Assembly: GCF_002866065.1 (NCBI RefSeq)
Contig: NZ_LNJZ01000009.1
Span: forward strand, 386,813-450,812
Source: Thiopseudomonas denitrificans
Lineage (GTDB): Bacteria > Pseudomonadota > Gammaproteobacteria > Pseudomonadales > Pseudomonadaceae
DNA: 64,000 bases
Direction of reading: 5' to 3'
Within the stretch, counting starts at the first letter, position 1, and every line of letters starts with the position of its first letter. This document shows, piece after piece, positions 47,433 through 57,333 of the stretch. The notes beneath the pieces are model-generated. The model ran no database searches, had not been told where the DNA came from, and was given only the letters and a program-made list of their open reading frames with translations. The position numbers and the translations under genes are program-made.

Positions 47433-48534
47433 ATGCGGCAATCTAATAGAGCATAGTGTATAATCTCAACATTATGAAAATAGATGCCCGAAAACTGAGT
47501 CCTGAAGAGCAGCGTGAAAAGCGAACTATCGCTTTGCGCATGCGTGAACAGGGCTATACATTTAAAGCCACTGCTGAAGCAGTGGGTGTTCACATGCGCA
47601 CTGTCGCTAAATGGACTGAAACAGCAGCACAAGAAGGTAAACAGGCGGCCATTAAAGGTGGTCAGCGTGGAGCCAAAGCCGGTGAGCGGCGCAGCTTGAG
47701 CAGTAGTCAGGAAGTTCTCATTCAGACGCTGATTACCGACAAAATGCCCGACCAGCTCAAGTTGGGTTTTGCTCTGTGGACACGCGATGCGGTGCGCGAG
47801 CTGATTCAGGAACGCTGCGACTTTCTGATGCCGGTACGTACTGTAGGCGAGTACCTCAAGCGCTGGGGTTACACTCCACAGCGTCCGCTAAAGCGGGCTT
47901 ATCAGCAGAATCCAAAGGTGGTGCAGCGCTGGCTGGATGAGGAATATCCGCTGATTGCCCAGCGTGCAAAGGTCGAAAACGCCGAAATCCAGTGGGCTGA
48001 CGAGACTGGAGTACGTAGCGACAGCCACGGTGGCCGCAGCTTTGCACCGGCAGGCAAGACACCAGTACGACTGGTTAGCGGTAGCCGGTTTGCAACCAAT
48101 ATGATTTCTAGTGTTACCAACCGAGGTAAATTGCGCTTCATGATGTACCGGGAAACGATGACATCCCAGGTGTTGATTCGCTTTCTGGATCGCCTTGTTC
48201 GCGGCTCGGAAGGCAGAAAAATATTTCTGATTCTCGATAACCTGCGAGTGCACCACAGCAAGAAAGTCGCAGCTTGGGTCGAGGCCAGAAAAGAGCAAAT
48301 TGAGTTATTTTTTCTGCCCGCTTATGCGCCAGAGCTCAATCCAGACGAATACCTGAACGGCGACCTTAAACAACAGTTAAAAACTGGCAGGGCTGCGCGT
48401 ACGCAGGCTGAACTTGAAGAGCGGGTTCGTTCAATACTAAGGCGTATCCAGCGGAGGCCGGGACGAGTTTCTTCTTACTTCCGACACCCCAAGATTGCTT
48501 ATGCCGCCTGATATGGCCTATTTAATTGCCGAGG
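47433..48534 (+). mobile_element. IS630-family insertion sequence
   Basis: This is an insertion of about 1.1 kb flanked by TA on each side (47431-47432 and 48535-48536), matching the IS630 target preference. The imperfect terminal inverted repeats share CGGCAATnnAATAGnnCATA a few bases inside each end. It contains one transposase gene. GC content is visibly lower than neighbours. Exact ends were judged by eye. Confidence 0.75.
47474..48511 (+). CDS. IS630-family transposase
   Basis: This is a 345-aa transposase. The N-terminal winged/helix-turn-helix part (TAEAVGVHMRTVAKWT) is followed by the DDE catalytic core: Asp176 in WADETGV, Asp255 in LILDNLRVHH and Glu292 in LNPDEYLN. All three acidic residues are present and the frame is unbroken, so the element may be active. 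The ATG at 47474 lies inside the left inverted-repeat region; an earlier start at 47456 would add six residues. Confidence 0.92.
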   Translation: MKIDARKLSPEEQREKRTIALRMREQGYTFKATAEAVGVHMRTVAKWTETAAQEGKQAAIKGGQRGAKAGERRSLSSSQEVLIQTLITDKMPDQLKLGFALWTRDAVRELIQERCDFLMPVRTVGEYLKRWGYTPQRPLKRAYQQNPKVVQRWLDEEYPLIAQRAKVENAEIQWADETGVRSDSHGGRSFAPAGKTPVRLVSGSRFATNMISSVTNRGKLRFMMYRETMTSQVLIRFLDRLVRGSEGRKIFLILDNLRVHHSKKVAAWVEARKEQIELFFLPAYAPELNPDEYLNGDLKQQLKTGRAARTQAELEERVRSILRRIQRRPGRVSSYFRHPKIAYAA

Positions 48535-48903
48535 TAATATGCCCGGGTTGCGATTTGCGGTATCTGTACACCGATACCGCCGACCAATTCCGTGCACGCA
48601 GCAAGAATTAAAAGCAATTCTCTGCTATGCCAGTATGACTAACTTCATGCAAACGGTTTGTACACCCGACCACATGGCATGCGGTCTTACCAGGAAAGCA
48701 AAAAGCCCTGCAGTTCAAATGCAGGGCTTTTTGCTGGATAAGCAACGGGGTTGCTCTTGTGCTTTAAGCGTATCGCAATCATCCGAAAACAGCGCTGCTG
48801 CTTGCGCAGCAGCGCCGGAGCATGAGTGGAGCAAACCCTGCTGAATCTGCGCACCATGACTGCAGGCGCAAATCCGGCAAGGCCTCCCCGCCCCGCAGCA
48901 ACA
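48535..48903. other. Gene-free stretch between IS630 and rne
   Basis: No credible gene is visible. It holds a hairpin of arms GCGCTGCTGC and its complement (48792-48815) and the rne terminator (48697-48735). The part next to the IS element may be decayed pre-existing sequence. Confidence 0.6.
48697..48735 (-). terminator. rne terminator (bidirectional shape)
   Basis: A hairpin with arms GCAAAAAGCCCTGCA and its complement, loop GTTCAAA, has T runs on both strands. Confidence 0.88.
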
Positions 48904-51882
48904 TCATTGCTGTTGCTGTGGTTCTTGCTTGTCTGCTTCCTCAGCCTGTACGGCCGACTCGGCATCAGCCACTACAGTGGCCGCCGGCTCCGCTGTTTCA
49001 GGTGCAGGTGTTTCAACCGTTTCAGCTTCCTTCTGGACCTCCGCAATCGCTGCGGCTGGCTGCTGCTCCTGCGCCGGCTCTACCGGTTCAGGTTGCACGG
49101 CTTCCACCGTGGTTTCAGCAGCAGGCTCTTGTGAGGCCCCGGTAACCAGCTCCAGTTGCTCCGCCGGGGCGGGTTCTTCCTGTGTTGCAACCTGTTGCCG
49201 GGCTTCTTCAGCTTCACGGGCGGCCTGTTCACGAGCCAGTCGCTCGCGACGGCGGCGTTCACGCGGATCGTTGGCTGCACGGCCCTGGCTTGCGGGTGCA
49301 ACAGGCTCGCTGGCGACAACGTCAGCCACAGGCTGAGCCGTCTCTACTGCTGCCGGTGCAGCCTGCTGCTCAGGGCTGGCTTGCTCCTGACGTGCGGGGG
49401 CCGCTGCTTCAACAGCTTCAGGCTCGGTGATCTGCAGCAGTTTTTCAGGCTCTTCCAGTTTCAGTGCCGGTGCCTGCGCTTCTGTCACGGCCGGATCGAA
49501 TGCCTGCACGGCGATCACAGGAGCGGCAACTGCCGCTGCCTCTGCTGCCGGCTGCTGACGCCGGGCCGGTTCCTGCTGACCGCTCTCATCAGCCTGCTGT
49601 GCAACATCAGCACCACCTTCTGCCTGTTCCGGCTGACGCTCACGACGGGCGGCCGGGCGACGGCGCTGACCACGAGAACGACGGCGCGGACGCTCTTCCT
49701 CGCTGCCGGCTTCCACCGGCTCAGCAACCATTTCGGTGTCTTGCACTTCAGCGGCTTCAGCTTCGTGCTGCTGTTTCAGTTCCAGCTCTGCCTCGTCCTG
49801 CGTGCGCTGCCGGCGGTTGTTGCGTGCAACAGCCTCATCCTCACGTGGCTTGCCGGTCTCCTGCCGGCGCTCATTGCGGCGGTTGTTGCCAGCCGGACGC
49901 TCCTGTGGCTGACGTTCCTGCTGCTGGCGCTCTGGCTGTGCCGGACGATCCTGCTGGGCCGAACGCTCTTCGCGTTGTGGCCTGTCGCGACGGCTGCCGG
50001 ATTCCTGCTGGGTCTTGCGCTCCTCGCGCGGCTTGCGTTCGTCATCACGGTTACGCGGACCACCTTCACGGCGGCGACCACCAATCTGCCGGTTGTTGCT
50101 GCGCTCGTTGCGCTTGCCGCCAGCCTGTTCGGCCTTGGGCTCCGGTGCAGCCTCTGCCTCGGCATTGGCAAACAGGCCGACCAGCGACTTGACCAGCCCT
50201 TTCAACAGGCCTTTTTCCGTACCCGCTGCAGGCGTCCTGGCTGCGGCCGGTGCAGGCGCTGCCGGTGCCGCGACCGGACCACGATCGCGGGCAGAGGTCT
50301 TGACTGCAGCTTCTTCACGTACCAGCGCACGGGTGGTGCTGGCAGTGACCTGGCTGTCGTCCATCTCTTCACTGGCCATCTCGTAACTGGACAGCCCGGA
50401 TTGCGCTTCAGGGCTGTCATCGCGCAAGCGCTGAACATCGAAGTGCGGGGTTTCCAGGTGGTCATCCGGCAGGATAAAGATACGCACACGGGTGCGCAGC
50501 TCGATCTTGGTAATGGCATTGCGTTTTTCGTTGAGCAGGAAAGCCGCGACCTGCAGCGGTACGCGGGCGCGCACCTCGGCGGTACGATCCTTCAGGGCTT
50601 CCTCTTCGATCAGGCGCAAAATGGCCAGGGAAATGGATTCGACATCACGAATCACGCCCTGTCCGTTACAGCGCGGGCACACCATGCCGCTGGTCTCGCC
50701 CAGTGACGGACGCAGGCGCTGGCGCGACATTTCCAGCAGGCCGAAGCGCGAGATCCGGCCAATCTGGACGCGGGCGCGGTCTGCTTCCAGACATTCGCGC
50801 ATGCGGTCTTCAACTGCACGCTGGTTTTTCATCGGCGTCATGTCGATGAAGTCGATGACGATCAGGCCGCCGATATCACGCAGGCGCAGCTGGCGGGCAA
50901 TCTCTTCGGCCGCTTCCAGGTTAGTCTGCAGCGCGGTTTCCTCGATGTCGCTGCCACGGGTGGCACGCGCCGAGTTGATGTCGATGGAGACCAGTGCCTC
51001 GGTCGGGTCGATCACCAGCGCACCGCCGGATGGCAGCTTCACTTCGCGCTGGAAGGCGGTCTCGATCTGGCTCTCGATCTGGAAACGGTTGAACAGGGGC
51101 ACCGGGTCCTGGTACAGCTTGACCTTGCTGGCGTACTGCGGCATGACCTGCTGGATGAAGGCCAGTGCCTCGTCGTAGGCGTCATGGCTGTCGATCAGCA
51201 CTTCGCCGATGTCCTGGCGCAGGTAGTCGCGGATGGCGCGAATGATGACGTTGCTTTCCTGGTAGATCAGGAACGGCGCCTGGCGGCCCTTGCCGGCATC
51301 CCTGATGGCGGTCCACAGCTGGATCAGGTAGTCGAGGTCCCACTGCAGCTCTTCGGTGCTGCGGCCCAGACCGGCAGTACGCACGATCAGGCCCATGTCG
51401 GCCGGGGCGTTCAGGCCGCTGAGCGCTTCGCGTAGTTCCTGGCGCTCTTCGCCCTCGATGCGGCGGGAGATGCCGCCGGCACGCGGGTTGTTGGGCATCA
51501 GCACCATGTAGCGGCCAGCCAGGCTGATAAAGGTGGTCAGGGCTGCGCCCTTGTTGCCACGCTCTTCCTTGTCGACCTGGACAATGACTTCCTGGCCTTC
51601 GTTGAGTACGTCCTTGATGTTGACGCGGCCACCCTCAACCGGCTTGTTGAAGTATTCGCGGGAAATTTCCTTCAGCGGCAAAAAGCCGTGGCGGTCAGAG
51701 CCGAAATCGACAAAAGCCGCCTCCAGGCTGGGCTCGATGCGGGTGATGCGACCCTTGTAGATATTGGATTTTTTCTGTTCCCGGGCGCCGGATTCGATAT
51801 CGATATCAAACAGGCGTTGGCCGTCAACCAGTGCAACACGCAACTCTTCGGGCTGGGTTGCGTTAATCAGCATTCTTTTCAT
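48904..51882 (-). CDS. rne: Ribonuclease E
   Basis: This essential endoribonuclease is the scaffold of the RNA degradosome. The 992-aa protein has the S1 domain near residues 35-120, the DNase I-like catalytic Asp pair in SIDINSARA and LIVIDFIDM, and the zinc-link CPRCNGQG. A long disordered C-terminal half rich in Arg, Gln, Glu and Ala (from about residue 530) follows, where partner proteins and RNA bind. The ATG at 51882 ([16 protein letters not shown]) has a poor Shine-Dalgarno, as in E. coli rne, and lies behind a long structured leader. Confidence 0.97.
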   Translation of the reverse strand: MKRMLINATQPEELRVALVDGQRLFDIDIESGAREQKKSNIYKGRITRIEPSLEAAFVDFGSDRHGFLPLKEISREYFNKPVEGGRVNIKDVLNEGQEVIVQVDKEERGNKGAALTTFISLAGRYMVLMPNNPRAGGISRRIEGEERQELREALSGLNAPADMGLIVRTAGLGRSTEELQWDLDYLIQLWTAIRDAGKGRQAPFLIYQESNVIIRAIRDYLRQDIGEVLIDSHDAYDEALAFIQQVMPQYASKVKLYQDPVPLFNRFQIESQIETAFQREVKLPSGGALVIDPTEALVSIDINSARATRGSDIEETALQTNLEAAEEIARQLRLRDIGGLIVIDFIDMTPMKNQRAVEDRMRECLEADRARVQIGRISRFGLLEMSRQRLRPSLGETSGMVCPRCNGQGVIRDVESISLAILRLIEEEALKDRTAEVRARVPLQVAAFLLNEKRNAITKIELRTRVRIFILPDDHLETPHFDVQRLRDDSPEAQSGLSSYEMASEEMDDSQVTASTTRALVREEAAVKTSARDRGPVAAPAAPAPAAARTPAAGTEKGLLKGLVKSLVGLFANAEAEAAPEPKAEQAGGKRNERSNNRQIGGRRREGGPRNRDDERKPREERKTQQESGSRRDRPQREERSAQQDRPAQPERQQQERQPQERPAGNNRRNERRQETGKPREDEAVARNNRRQRTQDEAELELKQQHEAEAAEVQDTEMVAEPVEAGSEEERPRRRSRGQRRRPAARRERQPEQAEGGADVAQQADESGQQEPARRQQPAAEAAAVAAPVIAVQAFDPAVTEAQAPALKLEEPEKLLQITEPEAVEAAAPARQEQASPEQQAAPAAVETAQPVADVVASEPVAPASQGRAANDPRERRRRERLAREQAAREAEEARQQVATQEEPAPAEQLELVTGASQEPAAETTVEAVQPEPVEPAQEQQPAAAIAEVQKEAETVETPAPETAEPAATVVADAESAVQAEEADKQEPQQQQ

Positions 51883-52688
51883 GGGGTACCAGTACATTCC
51901 GTGTCACGGAAAAGCATTGGCACTCGACCCCTTCCAGATTGTGTTGGGTGCGCGCAATTGGGTATACCCAATCGTGTCCAGCAACGGAACCTGTATGTTC
52001 CGCGCGACTGCGTCTCCGGCTGTGCGGCTTCTGGCCTGTAGCCGGTTCATGCACACGGTCTGACCGGAGCAGCAATCTCTACTGTCTGCCGGACTGCGGG
52101 CCGCATACACATGGCGTGCTGCTCCGCACCGGAGTGCATTTACCAGGAGGAGGAATCCGCCCGGCAGCGTACATTGATTGCCCTGTCAGTATCTGGGGCT
52201 GTACCCGCCCGGGTTCGGTGCATCTCCACCCTACACATGTTTTCAGCTGCACCAGCGTGCGTGCTGCAAGACGGGCAATCCGCGCCAGGCCGGGCAGCAT
52301 GACTACACCGGTCTTGTCTGGCCCGGGCATTACATCCGGCCTTGCCAGCCTTTGCCGGCCAGCATGTACGTATCCTTGGTTGATCGGGTGCCGCTCTTTT
52401 ACGTGAGCGGGTTCATTAACATGCCGGGAGAGGCTTGCCGGTGCGGACTCACTCACGCTGCCGTACAATTCTCCTGGCGTACAGTGTTGTCGACTCTTCC
52501 GTCAGCGGCCAGTTTGCTGCCACCGGCGAGGCGGTCGTTGCCTTTCGAACATTTTCCGGGCTTGTGCACTGAATAGTTAGAATAAAGTATGCGCACCTGC
52601 TAGATTACCCGACTGCAAAGCGCAGCAGCGAGAATATAGCAGCAAGCTGCCCGCGCATCAATTGCCTGCTAGCGGTCTTCACCTACAA
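51883..52688. other. Long divergent rne / rluC leader region
   Basis: This 806-base gap has no credible gene. On the rne side it contains hairpins: TTCCGTG/CACGGAA close to the start, the perfect palindrome ATTGGGTATACCCAAT at 51957-51972 and GGAAC/GTTCC around 51984-51999. Such a long structured 5' UTR fits rne autoregulation, in which RNase E cleaves its own leader. A TAGAAT box lies upstream of rluC near 52577. Promoters could not be placed with confidence. Confidence 0.6.
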
Positions 52689-53645
52689 ATGAGCAATTCT
52701 GTGACATCCACCCCTGCCCGGGTCGAGTTTGTCGAAGTCAGCGACGGCTTTGCCGGCCAGCGCATCGACAACTTCCTCATCAGCCACCTCAAGGGCACGC
52801 CCAAAACCCTGATCTACCGCATCCTGCGCAAGGGCGAAGTACGGGTCAACAAGGGGCGCATCAAGCCCGAGTATCGCCTGCAGGCGGGCGACCTGATCCG
52901 CATACCGCCCTTGCGCCTGCCGCCGCCCGACAGCCCGCCAACGGTTGCGCAGGGCTTGCTGGAGCGCCTGGAAGCAGCCATCGTGTACGAAGACAACCAG
53001 ATGCTGGTGGTCAACAAGCCGGCCGGCATTGCCGTGCATGGCGGCAGCGGTTTGCAGTTCGGCATCATCGAGGCCTTTCGCCAGTTGCGCCCGCAATGCA
53101 GTGAACTGGAGCTGGTGCACCGCCTCGACCGTGACACCTCCGGTCTGTTGATGCTGGCCAAAAAGCGCAGCCAGCTGCGCCGGCTGCATGCGGCACTGCG
53201 TGACGGCAGTATCGACAAGGGCTACATGGCACTGGTTGCCGGCAGCTGGCCGACCGCCCGCAAGCAGGTCAATGCCCCGCTGCTGCGCAGCAACCTGCGT
53301 TCCGGCGAGCGCATGGTCGAGGTCAACCCGGAAGGCAAGGAATCCCTGACACGTTTCAGGGTGCAGCAACGCTTCGGCAGCTTTGCCACCCTGGTCGAGG
53401 CCAGTCCGGTGACCGGCCGCACTCACCAGATCCGGGTGCACGCCCTGTATGCCGGCCATCCGATTGCCGGCGACAGTAAATATGGCGATGACGATTTCAG
53501 TAAGGAAATCCGCCAGCTCGGCGGCAAACGCCTGTTCCTGCATGCCCACCACCTGCGCATTCCACAGGATGATGGTGCCAGCCTGGAGCTGAGCGCAACA
53601 CCGGATGCGATGTGGATCAACACACTGGAGAAGCTGAGTGAATAA
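52689..53645 (+). CDS. rluC: Ribosomal large subunit pseudouridine synthase C
   Basis: RluC makes pseudouridines 955, 2504 and 2580 in 23S rRNA. The 318-aa protein has an N-terminal S4 RNA-binding domain ([34 protein letters not shown]), the catalytic Asp in [16 protein letters not shown] and [25 protein letters not shown]. It is divergent from rne and overlaps the next gene. Confidence 0.97.
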   Translation: MSNSVTSTPARVEFVEVSDGFAGQRIDNFLISHLKGTPKTLIYRILRKGEVRVNKGRIKPEYRLQAGDLIRIPPLRLPPPDSPPTVAQGLLERLEAAIVYEDNQMLVVNKPAGIAVHGGSGLQFGIIEAFRQLRPQCSELELVHRLDRDTSGLLMLAKKRSQLRRLHAALRDGSIDKGYMALVAGSWPTARKQVNAPLLRSNLRSGERMVEVNPEGKESLTRFRVQQRFGSFATLVEASPVTGRTHQIRVHALYAGHPIAGDSKYGDDDFSKEIRQLGGKRLFLHAHHLRIPQDDGASLELSATPDAMWINTLEKLSE

Positions 53646-54297
53646 ACAGATACGCCTGTTGGTCTTCGACTGGGACGGAACCCTGGTCGACTCGCTGGAC
53701 CGCATCGTGGCCTCGATGCATCACGCCGCCACCACATGCGGCATCCCCCTGTGCAGCGATGCCGAGATTCACGCGATCATCGGCCTGTCGCTGGAGCACG
53801 CCTATTTCAGGCTGTACCCGCAAGCCGCACTGGCCGAGCTGTGCGAGCCGTTTCGTCAAGCCTACAGCACACATTACCTGAGCCAGGAACAGGAGCCTTC
53901 GCCCTTCTACCCCGGCGTACGTGACACCCTGGACAATTTTCGTACGGCCGGCTACCAGCTGGCCGTTGCCACCGGCAAAAGCCGCCAGGGGCTGGCCCGC
54001 GTACTGGAAGGCCACGGCATGCAGGATTTTTTCGACATCACCCGCTGCGCTGACGAAACCCGCAGCAAGCCCGACCCGCTGATGCTGCAGCAGATCCTGC
54101 TGCATTGCGAACAGCCAGCCAGCCGCGCGATCATGGTCGGCGACTCGCCATTCGATCTGCAGATGGCCAACCACGCCGGCATTGCACCGGTTGCCGTCAG
54201 TTACGGTGCCCAGCCGCTGGCAGTCCTGCAGCAGGAACGCCCCGTGCTGTCCATCGACAAGTTCAGCGAACTGCATGACTGGCTGGCGGCCAGTTGA
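53638..54297 (+). CDS. HAD-family phosphatase (Gph/PGP-like)
   Basis: This is a 219-aa HAD-IA hydrolase. It has the nucleophile Asp in [10 protein letters not shown], motif [14 protein letters not shown], the Lys in ETRSKPDP and motif [16 protein letters not shown]. It probably acts on phosphoglycolate or a similar small phosphate, but the substrate cannot be read. The GTG start overlaps rluC by eight bases, the same arrangement as in Pseudomonas rluC-PA2974. Confidence 0.88.
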   Translation: MNKQIRLLVFDWDGTLVDSLDRIVASMHHAATTCGIPLCSDAEIHAIIGLSLEHAYFRLYPQAALAELCEPFRQAYSTHYLSQEQEPSPFYPGVRDTLDNFRTAGYQLAVATGKSRQGLARVLEGHGMQDFFDITRCADETRSKPDPLMLQQILLHCEQPASRAIMVGDSPFDLQMANHAGIAPVAVSYGAQPLAVLQQERPVLSIDKFSELHDWLAAS

Positions 54298-54319
54298 CAA
54301 CCCAACCTAGGAAGCAATC

Positions 54320-55336
54320 ATGACCGATCCCTGGAAAGAAACAGCAGACAATACCCACCCCGTCAATGCCGGCAATCCGGCCGGGCGCCCGACGGACGAC
54401 AAGGCCTGGAAGTTGCTGGAAAAGGCTGTACTGGCCGGCGTACAGGAGCAGCGCCGTAGCCGCCGCTGGGGCATTTTCTTCAAATCCCTGACATTTCTGT
54501 ACCTGTTTGGCGCCATCTTCCTGTTCGGCTCCGCCTTCAATACGGAAATCAAGGGCGGCAGTGACGCCCACACCGCCGTGATTGAAGTGCGCGGCATGAT
54601 TGCCGACCAGGAAAACGCCAGCGCTGACAAGATCATCAGCGCCCTGCGCAATGCATTCGAAGACAAAGGTACCCGTGGCGTAGTCCTGCGCATCAACAGC
54701 CCCGGCGGCAGCCCGGTCCAGTCAGGCTACATCTATGATGAAATCAAGCGTTTGCGCCTGCTCTATCCGGCCGTTCCGGTGTATGCGGTGATCACCGACC
54801 TGGGCGCTTCCGGTGCCTATTACATTGCCAGTGCCGCAGATCGCATCTACGCCGACAAGGCCAGTCTGGTCGGTTCGATCGGCGTCACCGCCGCCAGTTT
54901 CGGTTTTGTCGACACTCTGGAGAAGCTCGGCATCGAGCGTCGTGTCTACACCTCCGGTGAACACAAGGCGTTTCTGGACCCATTCCAGCCACGCAAGGAC
55001 AGCGAAACCGAGTTCTGGCAATCGGTACTGGCCACCACTCACCAGCAGTTCATCGACAGCGTAAAGAAAGGCCGTGGCGAGCGCCTGAAGGATCGGCAAC
55101 ACCCCGAGCTGTTTTCCGGCCTGATCTGGTCGGGCGAACAGGCACTGGAACTGGGCCTGATCGATGCGCTGGGCAGCACCAGCATGGTGGCCCGCGATGT
55201 CATCGGGCACAGCAATCTGGTGGACTTCACAGTCGAGGATTCGCCCTTTGACCGCTTTGCCAAGCGCTTCGGGGCCAGTGTGGCTGAACAGCTGGCCATC
55301 AGGCTGGGGCTGCAACAAACGCAACAATTACGCTGA
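54320..55336 (+). CDS. sppA: Signal peptide peptidase SppA (S49, short form)
   Basis: This is a 338-aa membrane-bound serine protease that degrades cleaved signal peptides. One N-terminal membrane segment lies near residues 58-80. The catalytic Ser is in GASGAYYIASAADRI and the Lys in ADKASLVGSIGVTAASFG. The single-domain length matches the short bacterial SppA. It follows rluC-HAD in the same operon. Confidence 0.95.
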   Translation: MTDPWKETADNTHPVNAGNPAGRPTDDKAWKLLEKAVLAGVQEQRRSRRWGIFFKSLTFLYLFGAIFLFGSAFNTEIKGGSDAHTAVIEVRGMIADQENASADKIISALRNAFEDKGTRGVVLRINSPGGSPVQSGYIYDEIKRLRLLYPAVPVYAVITDLGASGAYYIASAADRIYADKASLVGSIGVTAASFGFVDTLEKLGIERRVYTSGEHKAFLDPFQPRKDSETEFWQSVLATTHQQFIDSVKKGRGERLKDRQHPELFSGLIWSGEQALELGLIDALGSTSMVARDVIGHSNLVDFTVEDSPFDRFAKRFGASVAEQLAIRLGLQQTQQLR

Positions 55337-55360
55337 CTTGTGACAATAACGCACTAAACT

Positions 55361-55440
55361 GTAGGTGCGAATTCATTCGCACATGACTCCTGCTCCGGTG
55401 TGGCCGGATCTGCAGTTGTTCGAATAAATTCGAACCTACA
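55361..55440. repeat. REPIN-like pair, near-copy of the element at 75-150
   Basis: A GCGAAT-type palindrome (55365-55382) and a TTCGAAC-type palindrome (55418-55435) are separated by a 35-base spacer. The stretch from 55365 to 55440 is the reverse complement of 75-150 with one visible base difference, spacer included. Confidence 0.85.
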
Positions 55441-55479
55441 GGGGCGATAAGGCCGTTATTTTACTTAAGCTGATTATGC

Positions 55480-55728
55480 TCAGAAACGCGCACCCAGCCG
55501 CAGGTACCAGGCTCTACCGTTATACCCGCCGTATGCGAGTGGCGCACGCAGGTTTTCGGCGGCCATGCCGGCCAGTTGGTGCAGGGTACGGATGGACTGC
55601 TCACGCTCTGCCACCCACACCAGAGAAAACAGCAAGGCACCGGACAAGGCCAGCCCGGCAATAGAGCCAAACCCCATTAACACGGTCAGTTTGTTGCGTA
55701 TCGACAGGCGATTAAACAGCTTTTTCAT
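55480..55728 (-). CDS. Short sensor-like membrane protein, probably truncated
   Basis: This is an 82-aa protein resembling only the N terminus of a membrane sensor such as a chemoreceptor, diguanylate cyclase or histidine kinase. It has a basic start (MKKLFNRLSIRNKL), one membrane segment (LTVLMGFGSIAGLALSGALLF) and the beginning of a helical sensor domain. It stops after LRLGARF. The rest of a sensor protein is missing downstream, where a REPIN pair lies. The ATG comes right after a perfect 12-bp hairpin whose loop is AGGA. It may be a remnant rather than a working gene. Confidence 0.55.
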   Translation of the reverse strand: MKKLFNRLSIRNKLTVLMGFGSIAGLALSGALLFSLVWVAEREQSIRTLHQLAGMAAENLRAPLAYGGYNGRAWYLRLGARF

Positions 55729-55756
55729 GGCACGGCACTCTCCTGAGTGCCGTGCC
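55729..55756 (-). promoter_or_regulatory. Shine-Dalgarno-bearing hairpin
   Basis: On the minus strand, arms GGCACGGCACTC and GAGTGCCGTGCC form a perfect 12-bp stem with loop AGGA. The only Shine-Dalgarno-like sequence is in the loop, and the ATG of the 55480-55728 gene follows the last base of the stem directly. Confidence 0.65.
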
Positions 55757-55984
55757 GGCAAGCAGCCGGGCATGCACCAAGGCCCGGGGTTCTCTGCAAT
55801 TACCGCAGTGGACGATCACTGAATGTAGCAAATTGCCTGCAGGACCAGAACCCGGGCTCCTTAGACTTTTGCACGATAAAAACTGGCTATTCGCCACTGT
55901 GAGCGATTTTGTTGATCCCGGGTACTTGACGATCCGTTGCATCCACGCAAAACCAGTCAGCCGGGCCGGCCACCTTGCGCCGCC

Positions 55985-56020
55985 GATAAAAAAACCTTGC
56001 CGAAGCAAGGTCTTTTTATC
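55985..56020 (-). terminator. nadA terminator
   Basis: On the minus strand a hairpin with arms CCTTGC and GCAAGG and loop TTCG is flanked by A and T runs, 12 bases past the nadA stop. Confidence 0.88.
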
Positions 56021-56031
56021 GATGAAAATGG

Positions 56032-57090
56032 TCAGGCGTTACCGGTGACTGCCATGCGGGCGGCGCTGGTAAAGTCAAGCATCCGCTGTAGCGGCTTGAC
56101 CGCCTTGGGCACCAGGGCCGGATCGACCAATACTTCGTTGCTGCCAGTCTGCAGGCTATGCAGCAGGGCCTCCAGGGTATTCATCGCCATCCACGGGCAA
56201 CTGGCGCAGCTGCGGCAACTCGCACCCTCGCCTGCCGTTGGTGCCTCGATGAAGGTTTTACCCGGGCTCAGTTGCTGCATCTTGTAGAAGATGCCCTTGT
56301 CGGTGGCAACGATAAATGTCTGCTGCTCCATTTCCTGTGAAGCCCGGATCAGCTGGCTGGTGGAACCGACCACATCGGCCAGCTCGATCACCGCTTCGGG
56401 TGATTCCGGATGCACCAGCACCACGGCTTCCGGATACAGTGCCATCATGTCTTCCAGTTGCTGGGTCTTGAACTCTTCGTGAACGATGCAGGCACCATCC
56501 CAGAGCAGCATGTCGGCACCGGTTTCACGCTGGATGTAACGACCCAGATGCTTGTCCGGACCCCAGATGATCTTTTCGCCGTTGTCCATCAGGCTCTCGA
56601 CGATTTCCAGGGCACAGCTGGAGGTCACCACCCAGTCGGCACGCGCCTTGACCGCTGCAGAGGTGTTGGCATACACCACCACCGTACGCTCGGGGTGCTG
56701 GTCACAGAACGCGGAAAACTCCTGTACCGGGCAGCCCAGATCGAGTGAGCAGGTCGCCTCCAGGGTCGGCATCAGGATACGTTTTTCCGGACTGAGGATC
56801 TTGGCCGTCTCACCCATGAAACGGACACCGGCCACCACCAGGGTCTGCGCCTTGTGGTCACGGCCGAAACGGGCCATTTCCAGCGAGTCGGCTACACAGC
56901 CGCCGGTTTTTTCCGCCAGCTCCTGCAGTACCGGATCGCAATAGTAGTGGGCAACCAGAACGGCGTTCTGACGTTCCAGCTCGGCGCTGATCTGTTCAAA
57001 GTAGGCGGCTTGTTGCTCGGCAGTCAGCGGCTTGATCTGCTTGGCCGCGAGGTGTGCTTGAACCAAGATGCGTTCAGCAATCTGTGTCAT
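56032..57090 (-). CDS. nadA: Quinolinate synthase
   Basis: NadA condenses iminoaspartate with dihydroxyacetone phosphate to quinolinate in NAD synthesis. It uses a [4Fe-4S] cluster. The 352-aa protein has the conserved [43 protein letters not shown] and [14 protein letters not shown] segments with the cluster cysteines. It lies next to tRNA-Lys. queE and queC, which separate tRNA-Lys and the tol genes in P. aeruginosa, are absent here. Confidence 0.96.
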   Translation of the reverse strand: MTQIAERILVQAHLAAKQIKPLTAEQQAAYFEQISAELERQNAVLVAHYYCDPVLQELAEKTGGCVADSLEMARFGRDHKAQTLVVAGVRFMGETAKILSPEKRILMPTLEATCSLDLGCPVQEFSAFCDQHPERTVVVYANTSAAVKARADWVVTSSCALEIVESLMDNGEKIIWGPDKHLGRYIQRETGADMLLWDGACIVHEEFKTQQLEDMMALYPEAVVLVHPESPEAVIELADVVGSTSQLIRASQEMEQQTFIVATDKGIFYKMQQLSPGKTFIEAPTAGEGASCRSCASCPWMAMNTLEALLHSLQTGSNEVLVDPALVPKAVKPLQRMLDFTSAARMAVTGNA

Positions 57091-57178
57091 CGTTATGCAA
57101 TTCCCAAAAGCAGCGGAGGCGCAACCTTATCAAGTGTTGCCTGCGCATGCAAAGCACCCTTGCAGTACTGAAAGGAAA

Positions 57179-57253
57179 TGGTGGGTCGTGCGGGGTTCGA
57201 ACCTGCGACCAATTGGTTAAAAGCCAACTGCTCTACCACTGAGCTAACGACCC
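57179..57253 (-). tRNA. tRNA-Lys (anticodon TTT)
   Basis: This is a complete 75-base cloverleaf on the minus strand: acceptor GGGTCGT with ACGACCC, D-arm GCTC-AGTGGTA-GAGC, and anticodon arm GTTGG-CTTTTAA-CCAAT with anticodon TTT. The T-arm is GCAGG-TTCGAAC-CCCGC, and ACCA is encoded. Confidence 0.98.
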
Positions 57254-57333
57254 GTAAGGGTGGCAAATGATACGCAATTTTTCGCTCATTTCAAGCAAAA
57301 AATCCTGCCATTCCATTTGCCGGCAAACATCCG

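Noticed and set aside
48539-48844. 101-codon open frame after the IS630 copy
   Set aside because: It covers the rne terminator hairpin and has no domain or ribosome site.
49156-50706. 516-codon open frame on the plus strand, Leu/Cys-rich
   Set aside because: It is the antisense of the repetitive Arg/Glu/Ala-rich C-terminal half of RNase E.
51939-52406. 155-codon open frame in the rne leader
   Set aside because: No ribosome site and no recognisable domain; composition looks like non-coding GC-rich DNA.
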